Assembly: GCA_015520535.1 (NCBI GenBank)
Contig: WAPZ01000512.1
Span: 1-10,521 of the forward strand
DNA: 10,521 nt
Source: Candidatus Heimdallarchaeota archaeon
GTDB taxonomy: Archaea; Asgardarchaeota; Heimdallarchaeia; Hodarchaeales; S146-22
Reading direction: 5' to 3'
The notes under the pieces were generated by a model. The model did no database searches, was not told the DNA's origin, and worked only from the letters and a program-made list of their open reading frames with translations. A program made the position numbers and the translations under genes. This document shows, piece by piece, positions 1-6,961 of this stretch (the first letter of the stretch is position 1; the number at the start of each line of letters is the position of its first letter).

Positions 1-1880
1 CTTTTCTTTGTAAGTCGATCTTTTCTGATGACAAAGTCATAGTTTTCGGTTGTTATAGGAATAAAAGACAGTCCGAAATGCTCAGCAACATACCGAAGCC
101 CCACACCAACATCAGCATGTCCGTCACGAATTCGGATTGCTACAGCACTGTGAGAATTTGCTACAATATGGTATCCTTGAATTTGTTGTCTAAGATCCTC
201 AACTGTCTTGTTATTCTGTGCCGCATATTCCTCTAGAAGGTGATCAAATAAGATTCTGGTGCCGGAACCGGGATTTCGATTGATAAAACGAATATCACGC
301 TCGAGTATATCCTTCAAGTTTTGAATGTTTAAGGGGTTGTCTTTTTGAACAATAAAACCTTGTTCTCTTTTATAACCACGAACCACCATTAATTTGTCTT
401 GAACATCGAGTTCTTTAACGGTTTCAATGTTATAGGTCTTTGTTTTTGTATCTAAAATATGAATGCCCGCGATATCAGCCTCACCGCGTCTTACAGCTGT
501 TAAACCGCCAAAAGATCCCACATTATAAAGAGCATATTTGATGTCGGGAAAGGTTTCGGTATACACATCTAAAATTGCTTCCAAACCTAAACAATGGCTT
601 CCAATGATAGTTAAATCGGGTAATTCACTATAATCTTTTATTAGATAGACATCAACGGTGGTATTTTCCTTGATAAAGTCCATAGTCGCTTTGACACGTA
701 CATATCCGATTGCACGAGCTAAAGTGGTAATGGCACCACTTCCGCCGGGTGTTGGGAAAACAAGATAATTACCCTTAGCATCACGTGTAAGATTGACCAG
801 TAAAAAGACTTCACGACCGCTACCGGTGTGTAATTTCGCTACCGTCTTAGCTTTTATAATCGGTCGTCGTAATTTGTGTGGCAATCCAATTAATTTATTA
901 AGTAACGGAGCAACGAAGAGATCAAAAATCATCAATGAACTTGTCGGATATCCCGGAAGCCCAATAATTGGTACACCGTCACACACCGCTAAAATAGTTG
1001 GTTTTCCGGGTTGGACGGCTACACCATGAACTAACAAACCCGGTTCGCCAAGATCATCGATAATCCGGTAGAGAATATCCCCAATACCAGCGGAAGTGCC
1101 ACCAGAAATTGTCACCACAGTATTTTCGTTTTTAGCCTTTTCTAGTGTTTCTTTCAACAATTGTGGATCGTCCGGTATAATTCCATAATGTTTAGGAATG
1201 CCTCCATTCAAAAGAATTGAATCTTGGATGGTTTGGGAGTTAATATCATAGATTTTCCCCTTAGGCAACGGTTCGCCACGAGGATGAATTTCATTGCCTG
1301 TGGAAATCACGGCAACTTGTGGTTTTTTGTAGACGAGAACTTCCGTTACCCCAACAGCAGCTAACACGCTGGTTTCACGTTGTGTTAACAACGTGCCTTT
1401 CCGTACGAGGGTTTCCCCATAAGTAATATCTTTTCCGGCGCTCATTACGTTTTGACCGATAGAAACGGGACGCATGATCCAGACTTTGTCCTGGCTGAAC
1501 TTTGTGTCTTCAACTTTCACCACAGCATTGGCACCGGGCGGCATGGGTGCACCAGTACTAATTTCGACTGCTGACCCTTCTGTCACCAAAACATCTAACC
1601 ATGTTCCGGCGGGTGCACTACCAATAACCTCAAGTTCGATTGGATTTTCTTCGTCAGCCGCGTATGTATCTTCTGCACGAACCGCATATCCATCCATTGA
1701 GGCACGATCAAACGGTGGCACATCAATTGGTGCAACAATCGATTCTGCTGCTACTCTCCCCATTGCCTCCTCTAAAGGGACTTTTTCAAACGAAATTAAT
1801 TTTTCGAATGGAACGGCATCAAAAAACTTTTTCAGTGCCTCGTCAGCACTAATTAAGCGTTTAAATATTTTGCGTTTCAT
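1..1880 (-). CDS. moeA: MoeA fused to a molybdate-binding-like (PBP) domain, C-terminus cut by window edge
   Basis: Translating the minus strand from the ATG at 1878-1880 gives 626 uninterrupted codons that are still open at base 1. Residues 1-413 are a full MoeA (molybdopterin molybdotransferase), which inserts molybdate or tungstate into adenylylated molybdopterin in the cytoplasm. Visible motifs are VPPFDRASMDGYAV (54-67), STGAPMPPGANAV (108-120), ISTGNE (192-197), SGGTSAGIGD (259-268) and GLPGYP (307-312). Residues about 422-626 match the periplasmic-binding-protein-like domain often fused to archaeal MoeA (COG1910 type), with RNPGSGTR near 535-542 and GHADVGVG at 587-594. There is no signal peptide, so this domain acts inside the cell, probably binding the oxyanion or a cofactor. 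From memory of the family I expect only some 15-30 residues to be missing. The gene starts 19 bases after the preceding moeA stop, so the two are almost certainly co-transcribed. A weak purine-rich SD (AAAGGGAAAG) precedes the ATG. Confidence 0.93.
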   Translation of the reverse strand, partial: MKRKIFKRLISADEALKKFFDAVPFEKLISFEKVPLEEAMGRVAAESIVAPIDVPPFDRASMDGYAVRAEDTYAADEENPIELEVIGSAPAGTWLDVLVTEGSAVEISTGAPMPPGANAVVKVEDTKFSQDKVWIMRPVSIGQNVMSAGKDITYGETLVRKGTLLTQRETSVLAAVGVTEVLVYKKPQVAVISTGNEIHPRGEPLPKGKIYDINSQTIQDSILLNGGIPKHYGIIPDDPQLLKETLEKAKNENTVVTISGGTSAGIGDILYRIIDDLGEPGLLVHGVAVQPGKPTILAVCDGVPIIGLPGYPTSSLMIFDLFVAPLLNKLIGLPHKLRRPIIKAKTVAKLHTGSGREVFLLVNLTRDAKGNYLVFPTPGGSGAITTLARAIGYVRVKATMDFIKENTTVDVYLIKDYSELPDLTIIGSHCLGLEAILDVYTETFPDIKYALYNVGSFGGLTAVRRGEADIAGIHILDTKTKTYNIETVKELDVQDKLMVVRGYKREQGFIVQKDNPLNIQNLKDILERDIRFINRNPGSGTRILFDHLLEEYAAQNNKTVEDLRQQIQGYHIVANSHSAVAIRIRDGHADVGVGLRYVAEHFGLSFIPITTENYDFVIRKDRLTKK

Positions 1881-1899
1881 AATCTTTCCCTTTAATCTG

Positions 1900-3180
1900 T
1901 TATTTATATCGCAAAAGTTCGACTATGACTTCTTCTCCGTCATCATACCCCTCAGAATCTTCGGGTATTACCAATAGCGCATCTGCCTTGGTAACAGAAC
2001 TTAAAATACCAGCACCACGTCGACGAATGGGATGGACAAGTACTTCATTATCTTTCGTAATCTCTAACTTTACTCGAACAAATTCTCGCACGCCGGGACG
2101 AGATGAAATTCGAGTCGCCATTTTAGCTGTGATTTTCTCATAAGGTTGCCAACGATAGCTCGAGTCCATTAGATAATGAATCAAAGGACGGACAAAAAGG
2201 TTATAATTTAAAAAAGCCGCAACGGGATAGCCGGGTAAAATAATCAATGGCTTTTCTTTAATTTTACCTAAGGCAACCGGTCTACCCGGCGTGATGTTTA
2301 CCCCATGAATCACAATTCCAGGGGAACCCAATTCCGAGACCAGTAACGGTAAATAGTCCTTTGTTCCCACAGAAGTGCCACCACTCGTCACGATAATGTC
2401 GGCTTGTTCAATGGCTTTAAGAAGTGTTTTTTTGAGTTCGTCTTTATCATCAGGAACGATACCCATATCTAAAAATTCGGCACCATCTCGTTGTAACATG
2501 AATTTAAGGAGTGGACGATTAGAGTCAACAATTTTAGCTGGAGAAAGATTATTATATTCCTCGACCAATTCGTCACCTGTCGAAAATACAGCTACTTTAA
2601 GTTTTTGCCAGACAGTAACTTCCTCAATTCCCAGTGCATGGAACAATGCAATATCTTGTGGGCAAATAATAGTGCCTTTTTTAGCAACCACGTCCCCTTT
2701 TTTCACATCTTCCCCGGCTTTTGCCAAATTTTTATTTGGAGTAACGGTTTGGTAAATTTCTAAGATGTTTTCACTGATTTTCTCGGTATATTCTGCCATT
2801 ACTACGGCATTAGCACCGGGTGGCATGGGGGCTCCAGTATTTATTCTAACCGCCTCACCGTCATGTACTGTAACGGTTGGCGTATCACCGATATCCACGG
2901 CACCAACAATTTTTAGTTGGATCGGTGAAGTAGTCGACGCACCAAAGGTGTTTTCAGCCTTAACGGCATATCCATCCATTGCTGCACGATCAAATGGCGG
3001 AATATTAACTTGCGACACGATATCTTCAGCGAGCACACGCCATATTGACTGCATCAATGGCACTTTTTCTTTTCTTTGAAATTTAGGTTTGTCAATTAAA
3101 TTAAAAAATTTTTCACGTACGACATCAACATTGGTAAGTTCTGCAAAGCCTTTCATCCTTATATCTTTCAACGAAATCAC
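1900..3180 (-). CDS. moeA: Molybdopterin molybdotransferase MoeA (stand-alone form)
   Basis: This is a complete MoeA of up to 426 residues, which joins molybdate or tungstate to molybdopterin-AMP to finish the pterin metal cofactor. Numbered from the longest start, it shows PPFDRAAMDGYAV (61-73), NTGAPMPPGANAVV (114-127), FSTGDELVE (199-207), VTSGGTSVGTKDY (264-276), HGVNITPGRPVALG (292-305) and LPGYPVAAF (315-323). A MoeA C-terminal beta-domain follows, with VHPIRRRGAG at 382-391. Unlike its neighbour it has no extra domain. The start is uncertain. The longest frame begins with GTG at 3180, but a strong SD (AGGTGAT) overlaps that codon and lies 4 bases before a TTG at 3171. An ATG at 3156, giving MKGFAELT, also fits the usual MoeA N-terminus. 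It lies 23 bases after the membrane-protein gene and 19 before the fused moeA, so it is the middle gene of an apparent operon. Confidence 0.96.
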   Translation of the reverse strand: MISLKDIRMKGFAELTNVDVVREKFFNLIDKPKFQRKEKVPLMQSIWRVLAEDIVSQVNIPPFDRAAMDGYAVKAENTFGASTTSPIQLKIVGAVDIGDTPTVTVHDGEAVRINTGAPMPPGANAVVMAEYTEKISENILEIYQTVTPNKNLAKAGEDVKKGDVVAKKGTIICPQDIALFHALGIEEVTVWQKLKVAVFSTGDELVEEYNNLSPAKIVDSNRPLLKFMLQRDGAEFLDMGIVPDDKDELKKTLLKAIEQADIIVTSGGTSVGTKDYLPLLVSELGSPGIVIHGVNITPGRPVALGKIKEKPLIILPGYPVAAFLNYNLFVRPLIHYLMDSSYRWQPYEKITAKMATRISSRPGVREFVRVKLEITKDNEVLVHPIRRRGAGILSSVTKADALLVIPEDSEGYDDGEEVIVELLRYK

Positions 3181-3182
3181 CT
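3176..3182 (-). promoter_or_regulatory. Shine-Dalgarno of moeA
   Basis: On the minus strand AGGTGAT is a 7-base complement to the archaeal 16S rRNA tail. It overlaps the GTG of the longest frame and sits 4 bases before TTG at 3169-3171. It therefore argues against initiation at the GTG and for a start at the TTG, or less likely at the ATG at 3156. Confidence 0.5.
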
Positions 3183-3203
3183 AAACGCTTGTTTAATTAT
3201 TTA

Positions 3204-3911
3204 TCAACGTACAAGCATGTGTCGACGTTCAGCTTCTTCTAAACACTCAATGGTTCCCATATACTGAAATGCTGCAGTCATACTGATAAAAATGGCACCT
3301 ATAAAAGCAATTACCTCATAAATAAGGGGTACGGTGAGAGAAATGGAAGATAAGTCAATAAGGAACACCACCACACCAACTATATGTGCCACTAATGCCC
3401 ATTTAAACCAGCGAAACATATACCCTTGGGTAATGGAATACAAAAGGTGACTTCCTAACGCTAAGAAAAATAAAACACCAATTAATGATCCGTAATATAA
3501 AAATTCAACCTCCATCCGAATAAAATTTAGAGAAACTAACTGCAAAGACAGCACAATAGAAAAAACATTCACCAGTATGAGAACAAAGGCAATCAAAAGG
3601 GAAGCTCGAGCTACTGCTGTGCTTTTAACGCTAAACATCACCATCAACATCAATAAACTGAGAAGAAAAAGCAATTCTAGGAGTTGAATGCCGAGAATGA
3701 ATATCTTATCTTTCGATATCCCTATTAATTGAACGATAAGACCTATCAAAACCAATCCAAAGAAAACGTTTGGACTTAAATTAATCACACGGTTGGCAAT
3801 TGACTCTAAAGAGTTCAACCAGGACGTAACAGTTACTACTACTAACACGATGAACGCTACACCTAACACGATTAAGGCACTATAACTTGGTAAAAGACTG
3901 GTATAAAACAT
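3204..3911 (-). CDS. Seven-helix integral membrane protein, unknown function
   Basis: The 235-residue protein is dominated by hydrophobic stretches at about 9-31, 48-65, 70-93, 101-127, 137-159, 170-187 and 192-214. Seven transmembrane helices are likely, with short loops and a charged C-terminal tail (CLEEAERRHMLVR, 223-235). I do not recognise the family. I see no ABC-permease signature, no retinal-binding lysine context and no obvious cofactor-binding His/Cys pattern, so a transporter role is not supported. A good SD (GAGGTGG) lies 7 bases before the ATG, which supports this start. The stop is 23 bases before the moeA frame on the same strand, so the gene probably leads or belongs to the moeA transcript. 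A link to molybdate or tungstate handling is only a guess from position. The protein could equally be a lineage-specific sensor or scaffold. Confidence 0.8.
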   Translation of the reverse strand: MFYTSLLPSYSALIVLGVAFIVLVVVTVTSWLNSLESIANRVINLSPNVFFGLVLIGLIVQLIGISKDKIFILGIQLLELLFLLSLLMLMVMFSVKSTAVARASLLIAFVLILVNVFSIVLSLQLVSLNFIRMEVEFLYYGSLIGVLFFLALGSHLLYSITQGYMFRWFKWALVAHIVGVVVFLIDLSSISLTVPLIYEVIAFIGAIFISMTAAFQYMGTIECLEEAERRHMLVR

Positions 3912-3918
3912 GATGATT

Positions 3919-3925
3919 CCACCTC
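3919..3925 (-). promoter_or_regulatory. Shine-Dalgarno of the membrane-protein gene
   Basis: GAGGTGG on the minus strand lies 7 bases upstream of the ATG at 3909-3911 and matches the archaeal anti-SD over GAGGTG. It fixes the start of the membrane protein. No clear TATA box is visible in the 59 bases back to the archaemetzincin stop, so the gene may be read through from upstream. Confidence 0.6.
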
Positions 3926-3970
3926 TCTATCCATTACTCCTACTTTAGTTCATTCAATTCTTCTTTTTCA

Positions 3971-4513
3971 TTAATCTGCTATTATGCGATTTAATAGCCG
4001 AGTGCAATTCGGACATAGTTCAAAGGCACGTTGTGATAAAAATTCAATATCAGAAGTGCATTTCATTAAACAATTGTTGTCGTTAGTGTGATTCAATCCT
4101 ATAAGATGTCCCAGTTGATGTAAAACCTCATTGAAACGTAACATTTGTTCTTTCCCTATTTGATCAAAACTTACCAACGCTGCATCCAAAAGATGCGTCA
4201 TACTCCATGGAGAACAGCCATTGTACACTTTTAAGCTCATTTCTGTCACAAATAAAGCTAAAGGTATTGTTTTTTGGTTTCTAATGGCATCTAAAACTAG
4301 TTTTCCGTGTAAACACGTTTCCTCTGGGATGAGGCAGGTCGTAAAGACATAGAGTTTGGTTGTCATTTTCACAGAAAATGGAAGTCGATCTTCAATTATG
4401 TGTTTTAAGCTGTTTATAAAATCTAAAGGCAATTCTGGCGTATAGAATATTTGTAAAGGATATATCACTAGCGACAACCCATTAAAAGTTATTGTATAGA
4501 TAGATAATACCAC
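3971..4513 (-). CDS. amzA: Archaemetzincin-like protein with HQxxH in place of HExxH
   Basis: This 180-residue protein belongs to the archaemetzincin family of small zinc proteases. The family signature is HExxHxxGxxHC, then Cx4C, CxM and CxxC elements for a second zinc. Here the motif reads HQLGHLIGLNH (132-142), so the three zinc-binding histidines (132, 136, 142) and the Gly are kept. The general-base Glu is Gln133, a CAA codon confirmed on the DNA. The Cys that normally follows the third His is Thr143. Cys148, Met150, Cys167 and Cys170 are in place, and an extra Cys152 could replace the lost ligand. Zinc binding is likely, but ordinary peptide hydrolysis is doubtful. The longest frame starts with GTG at 4513. 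The family N-terminus seems to begin near VIYPLQI, so a GTG at 4468 or TTG at 4477 may be the real start. It lies 59 bases upstream of the membrane-protein gene and diverges from ribA. Confidence 0.88.
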   Translation of the reverse strand: MVLSIYTITFNGLSLVIYPLQIFYTPELPLDFINSLKHIIEDRLPFSVKMTTKLYVFTTCLIPEETCLHGKLVLDAIRNQKTIPLALFVTEMSLKVYNGCSPWSMTHLLDAALVSFDQIGKEQMLRFNEVLHQLGHLIGLNHTNDNNCLMKCTSDIEFLSQRAFELCPNCTRLLNRIIAD

Positions 4514-4691
4514 TTTTCGGTAATAAAACTATAATCTTATCCGAGTACTCATTTTAGAAAGGCATTATAATAGTTATAGGCTTTTCCGAAATGAGAGAAC
4601 CCGATTGCCGCCGACAAAAATCGTATTAACGACACGCCACCAACTGCCACGAAAGAAACTTTAATTTAATTAGAAAAAAAGGTTTACAAAA
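4514..4691. promoter_or_regulatory. Divergent intergenic region between archaemetzincin and ribA
   Basis: These 178 bases must hold promoters for both directions. AT-rich candidates for the minus-strand gene are the stretches near 4521-4538 and 4562-4579. The part from about 4596 to 4652 is visibly richer in G and C than the flanks, repeats GCCAC at 4636-4640 and 4646-4650, and contains a 5-bp inverted pair (CGATT 4602-4606, AATCG 4619-4623). I could not match it to a tRNA, a C/D-box RNA or an FMN riboswitch. It may be a regulatory site or a leader. Confidence 0.4.
4657..4671 (+). promoter_or_regulatory. Candidate BRE/TATA promoter of the ribA gene run
   Basis: AAACTTTAATTTAAT is a BRE-plus-TATA-like element centred about 26 bases upstream of the ATG at 4692. 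That spacing would place the transcript start at or just before the start codon, giving a leaderless or nearly leaderless mRNA. An AAGG at 4679-4682 is the only SD-like string and is weak. Confidence 0.45.
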
Positions 4692-5468
4692 ATGTCTAAG
4701 TGCAAGACGATGATAAACTGGGAACATCTGTTGAATAAACCGCTTAAAGTGGATTGTCAAAGATATAAAGAAGGTACAGCAAAGCGTTCTTTAAAGATTG
4801 ACCTCAAAATTGCAGCGACTGCACATTTACCGACACGATTTGGAGAGTTTCGTATTATTGTGTTCCAAGAAGTGCAATCTGTGGATAATTTAGCACAAAA
4901 AAAAGTCATAGAGCATGTTGCCCTAATTAAGGGAGACATTACTGCCACACAAAATATTCCCGTGCGTATTCATTCCTCTTGTCTTACTGGCGATGCACTA
5001 AGTTCGCTACGCTGCGACTGTCAAGAACAACTTCATGCTGCAATGAAATATTTAGCCGAACAAAAACATGGAATTTTATTTTATTTAAACCAAGAGGGGA
5101 GAGGTATCGGATTAACAAATAAAATCAAAGCGTACGCCTTACAAGAACAAGGATGGGACACGTATGAAGCCAATCTCCGCCTTGGCTATCCGGAAGACCT
5201 TCGGGATTACGCCATAGTAGCGTGTTTTTTGAAATTCTTTCATATCACCAGCATTAAATTATTGACCAATAATCCAAAAAAAATTCATGATCTTCAAAGA
5301 CTAGGAATTAAAGTAACTGAACGGATTCCACTCGAAATACCGCCAACAGAACATAATTACCGTTATTTGCTGGCAAAAAAGACGAAAGCTCATCATTATC
5401 TTTCCATTATAGATAGTTTGGAACAAAATGAAAAAATTAAGCCTAACAAATTGAATATGGATGACTGA
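4692..5468 (+). CDS. ribA: GTP cyclohydrolase II (RibA), stand-alone
   Basis: The 258-residue protein matches bacterial-type GTP cyclohydrolase II. That enzyme turns GTP into 2,5-diamino-6-ribosylamino-4(3H)-pyrimidinone 5'-phosphate, formate and pyrophosphate, the entry step to riboflavin. Key residues are all present: zinc cysteines 97, 108 and 110 in HSSCLTGDALSSLRCDC, the QEGRGIGL loop (134-141), and Tyr148, Asp169 and Arg171, which align with E. coli Tyr105, Asp126 and Arg128 at a constant offset of 43. LLTNNPKKI and the C-terminal RIPLEIPPTEHNYRYL are also family-typical. There is no fused RibB (DHBP synthase) domain. About 35 charged N-terminal residues precede the core, and Met7 (4710) is an alternative start. 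Many archaea start riboflavin synthesis with the unrelated ArfA (GTP cyclohydrolase III), so this gene is a candidate bacterial acquisition. It heads a co-directional run with DHPS-like genes, so its product may feed something other than flavin. Confidence 0.95.
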   Translation: MSKCKTMINWEHLLNKPLKVDCQRYKEGTAKRSLKIDLKIAATAHLPTRFGEFRIIVFQEVQSVDNLAQKKVIEHVALIKGDITATQNIPVRIHSSCLTGDALSSLRCDCQEQLHAAMKYLAEQKHGILFYLNQEGRGIGLTNKIKAYALQEQGWDTYEANLRLGYPEDLRDYAIVACFLKFFHITSIKLLTNNPKKIHDLQRLGIKVTERIPLEIPPTEHNYRYLLAKKTKAHHYLSIIDSLEQNEKIKPNKLNMDD

Positions 5469-5505
5469 CACCTATAAACAAACCTCTAAAGAAAATATTG
5501 TCATT

Positions 5506-5511
5506 GTGAGG
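5506..5511 (+). promoter_or_regulatory. Shine-Dalgarno of the DUF6884-like gene
   Basis: GTGAGG lies 5 bases before the ATG at 5517. It selects that ATG over the GTG immediately in front of it at 5514. Confidence 0.5.
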
Positions 5512-5516
5512 ATGTG

Positions 5517-6017
5517 ATGAAAGACCTACTTATAATATCATGCAGCGAAAAAAAACATTCTAACTTAACGAGAGAAAAAATGCCCGCCATCGACGCTTAC
5601 ACCGGCGTATTTTTTCAGGTTATAAAAAAAGCAAGACGTGAAGGTTATTGGCCACCTAATTTACGACTCGGAATAATTTCTGCAAAGTACGGGCTGTTAA
5701 AAGAAAACGATCCCATTTCCTATTATAATCAAAAGATGACAATAACCCGAGCACGCGAACTTAAAACTCAAATCCAAACTAAATTAAAAAATTGGGTCAA
5801 TATAGAGCATTTTAACTCAATTTATGCACTTCTAGGAAAAATTTATCTGTTAACACTCCACGAAATTACCACACACATCGATACACCCATTTATTTATTG
5901 AAAATGGGAAAAGGAATTGGAGAGGGACAAAGAAACCTCAAATATTTTTTGCAGCAATTTTCAAATAAAGAGAAGATTATGCCACTTCTGACGCCTTTAA
6001 AGGAGATAAAAACTTAA
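5517..6017 (+). CDS. DUF6884/YaaA-like small protein, function unknown
   Basis: The 166-residue protein has the pattern of the DUF6884 group. A hydrophobic strand leads into ISCSEKK (residues 7-13 from this ATG), followed by PAIDAYTGVFF (23-33), IISAKYGLL (53-61) and a C-terminal glycine-rich segment (KMGKGIGEGQRNLKYFL). The Ser/Pro-Cys-Ser-x-x-Lys start resembles, from memory, the PCSxxK motif of YaaA and of the catalytic core of archaeosine synthase ArcS. The latter works on a 7-deazaguanine nitrile carried by tRNA. That likeness is suggestive only. Family members are not well characterised, so no reaction is assigned. The conserved Cys9, Lys12 and Lys13 are the natural active-site candidates. 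The gene follows ribA by 48 bases and precedes the nitrilase by 76, all on the same strand. It could instead be a nucleotide- or DNA-binding stress protein like YaaA. Confidence 0.8.
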   Translation: MKDLLIISCSEKKHSNLTREKMPAIDAYTGVFFQVIKKARREGYWPPNLRLGIISAKYGLLKENDPISYYNQKMTITRARELKTQIQTKLKNWVNIEHFNSIYALLGKIYLLTLHEITTHIDTPIYLLKMGKGIGEGQRNLKYFLQQFSNKEKIMPLLTPLKEIKT

Positions 6018-6081
6018 ATTTCCACGTAAAATAAACTATGAATACATTTAACACGTGAAACGGCTTAATTGCTACAGAAAA

Positions 6082-6087
6082 AAGGGG
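6082..6087 (+). promoter_or_regulatory. Shine-Dalgarno that sets the nitrilase start
   Basis: AAGGGG lies 6 bases before the ATG at 6094. The open frame extends upstream to a GTG at 6055, but the extra 13 residues are lysine-rich, lack family similarity and have no SD. Translation therefore most likely begins at 6094. Confidence 0.65.
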
Positions 6088-6093
6088 AAAAGA

Positions 6094-6912
6094 ATGAAAG
6101 AAGATATTTTCACAGTTGCTGTTATCCAACCGCACATTCTTATTGGAAAATTAGAAAAAAATCTCGAAACAATTGAAATACTGTTAAATTCTGCCATGAA
6201 AAAGAAAAAAATAGATTTTGTTGTGTTACCGGAATATTGCTATGGCGTGCATGAACTCCCCATCGAAGAAGCACAAAAAATATTGGATTGGCAGTCAAAA
6301 ATCGCGCAAAACCTCAATATCACTTTAGTGGCGGGAACGTTCAGTTATTATAAAGGAGAAAACTTAGTTAATGCTTGTTTCATCTATAGTAATGATGGCT
6401 CTCTATTATATGAATACCATAAACGCCATCCTTTCCAATTTGAACGAAAAAGAAACGTAAAAGAAGGAAACACACCACCGATTTTTTCTGTAGATGGAAA
6501 AACCTATGCCGTCGTTATATGTGCCGACTTATGGTATCCAGAATTATTACGGCCATATAATAGCGATATTATTTGTACATTTGTTCCTACCATGTCTGTC
6601 GTCCCGAATTCTGATTATACCAATTATGGACGCTGGTGGTGGCATCAATTAGCCGCAGTTCGCGCAAAAGAAAATACCACACCCATTGCAATCAGCGATT
6701 CTGCCCGTGCAGAATATTACAAGGGTCGCTGGATTAGTGGCGCCTCAACAATTGTCAAACCTTATCATAAATTTTCTAATAACGAATCACCATGGAAAGA
6801 AGCTCAATTAGTTCTTGACAATGGTAAACAAGGCTTTTTAATTCAGACATTTGAGCTAGAAAAACTCTTTATGTATCGAGAATATCGCAAAGAATCCGGA
6901 TTATTAAGCTAA
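6094..6912 (+). CDS. Nitrilase-superfamily carbon-nitrogen hydrolase (probable amidase)
   Basis: The 272-residue protein spans a full nitrilase fold and carries the Glu-Lys-Cys triad: Glu47 in VVLPEYC, Lys110 in YEYHKRHPF and Cys143 in VVICADLWYPELLR. A supporting glutamate sits at VKEGN (Glu124), and the family RAKEN motif follows the WWWHQLAAVR segment. These enzymes cleave amide or carbamoyl C-N bonds, or less often nitriles, through a cysteine acyl-enzyme in the cytoplasm. The fold does not reveal the substrate. Placement between a ribA/DUF6884 pair and two DHPS-like genes, with gaps of 76 and 49 bases, suggests a heterocyclic or formamide-like intermediate of the same pathway, or deamidation of a carrier. 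That is inference. Generic housekeeping amidases such as omega-amidase (NIT2-like) or N-carbamoylputrescine amidase remain possible. Confidence 0.9.
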   Translation: MKEDIFTVAVIQPHILIGKLEKNLETIEILLNSAMKKKKIDFVVLPEYCYGVHELPIEEAQKILDWQSKIAQNLNITLVAGTFSYYKGENLVNACFIYSNDGSLLYEYHKRHPFQFERKRNVKEGNTPPIFSVDGKTYAVVICADLWYPELLRPYNSDIICTFVPTMSVVPNSDYTNYGRWWWHQLAAVRAKENTTPIAISDSARAEYYKGRWISGASTIVKPYHKFSNNESPWKEAQLVLDNGKQGFLIQTFELEKLFMYREYRKESGLLS

Positions 6913-6961
6913 ACATTTTTCTGTAAATTGAGTAAAAAAAGTAAGTAGGGGGAATTTTTCA

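Noticed and set aside
793..3079. Plus-strand open frames opposite the two moeA genes (for example 1474-1977, 2375-2755, 2765-3079)
   Set aside because: They lie antisense to strongly conserved MoeA coding sequence, have low-complexity Ser/Thr-rich translations and lack an SD. They are shadows.
4581..4680. FMN riboswitch or tRNA-like element upstream of ribA
   Set aside because: No conserved FMN-riboswitch cores, no T-loop TTCGANNC flanked by complementary stems and no cloverleaf could be found.
6055..6093. N-terminal extension of the nitrilase from a GTG at 6055
   Set aside because: The strong SD AAGGGG sits inside it, before the ATG at 6094, and the extra residues show no family similarity.
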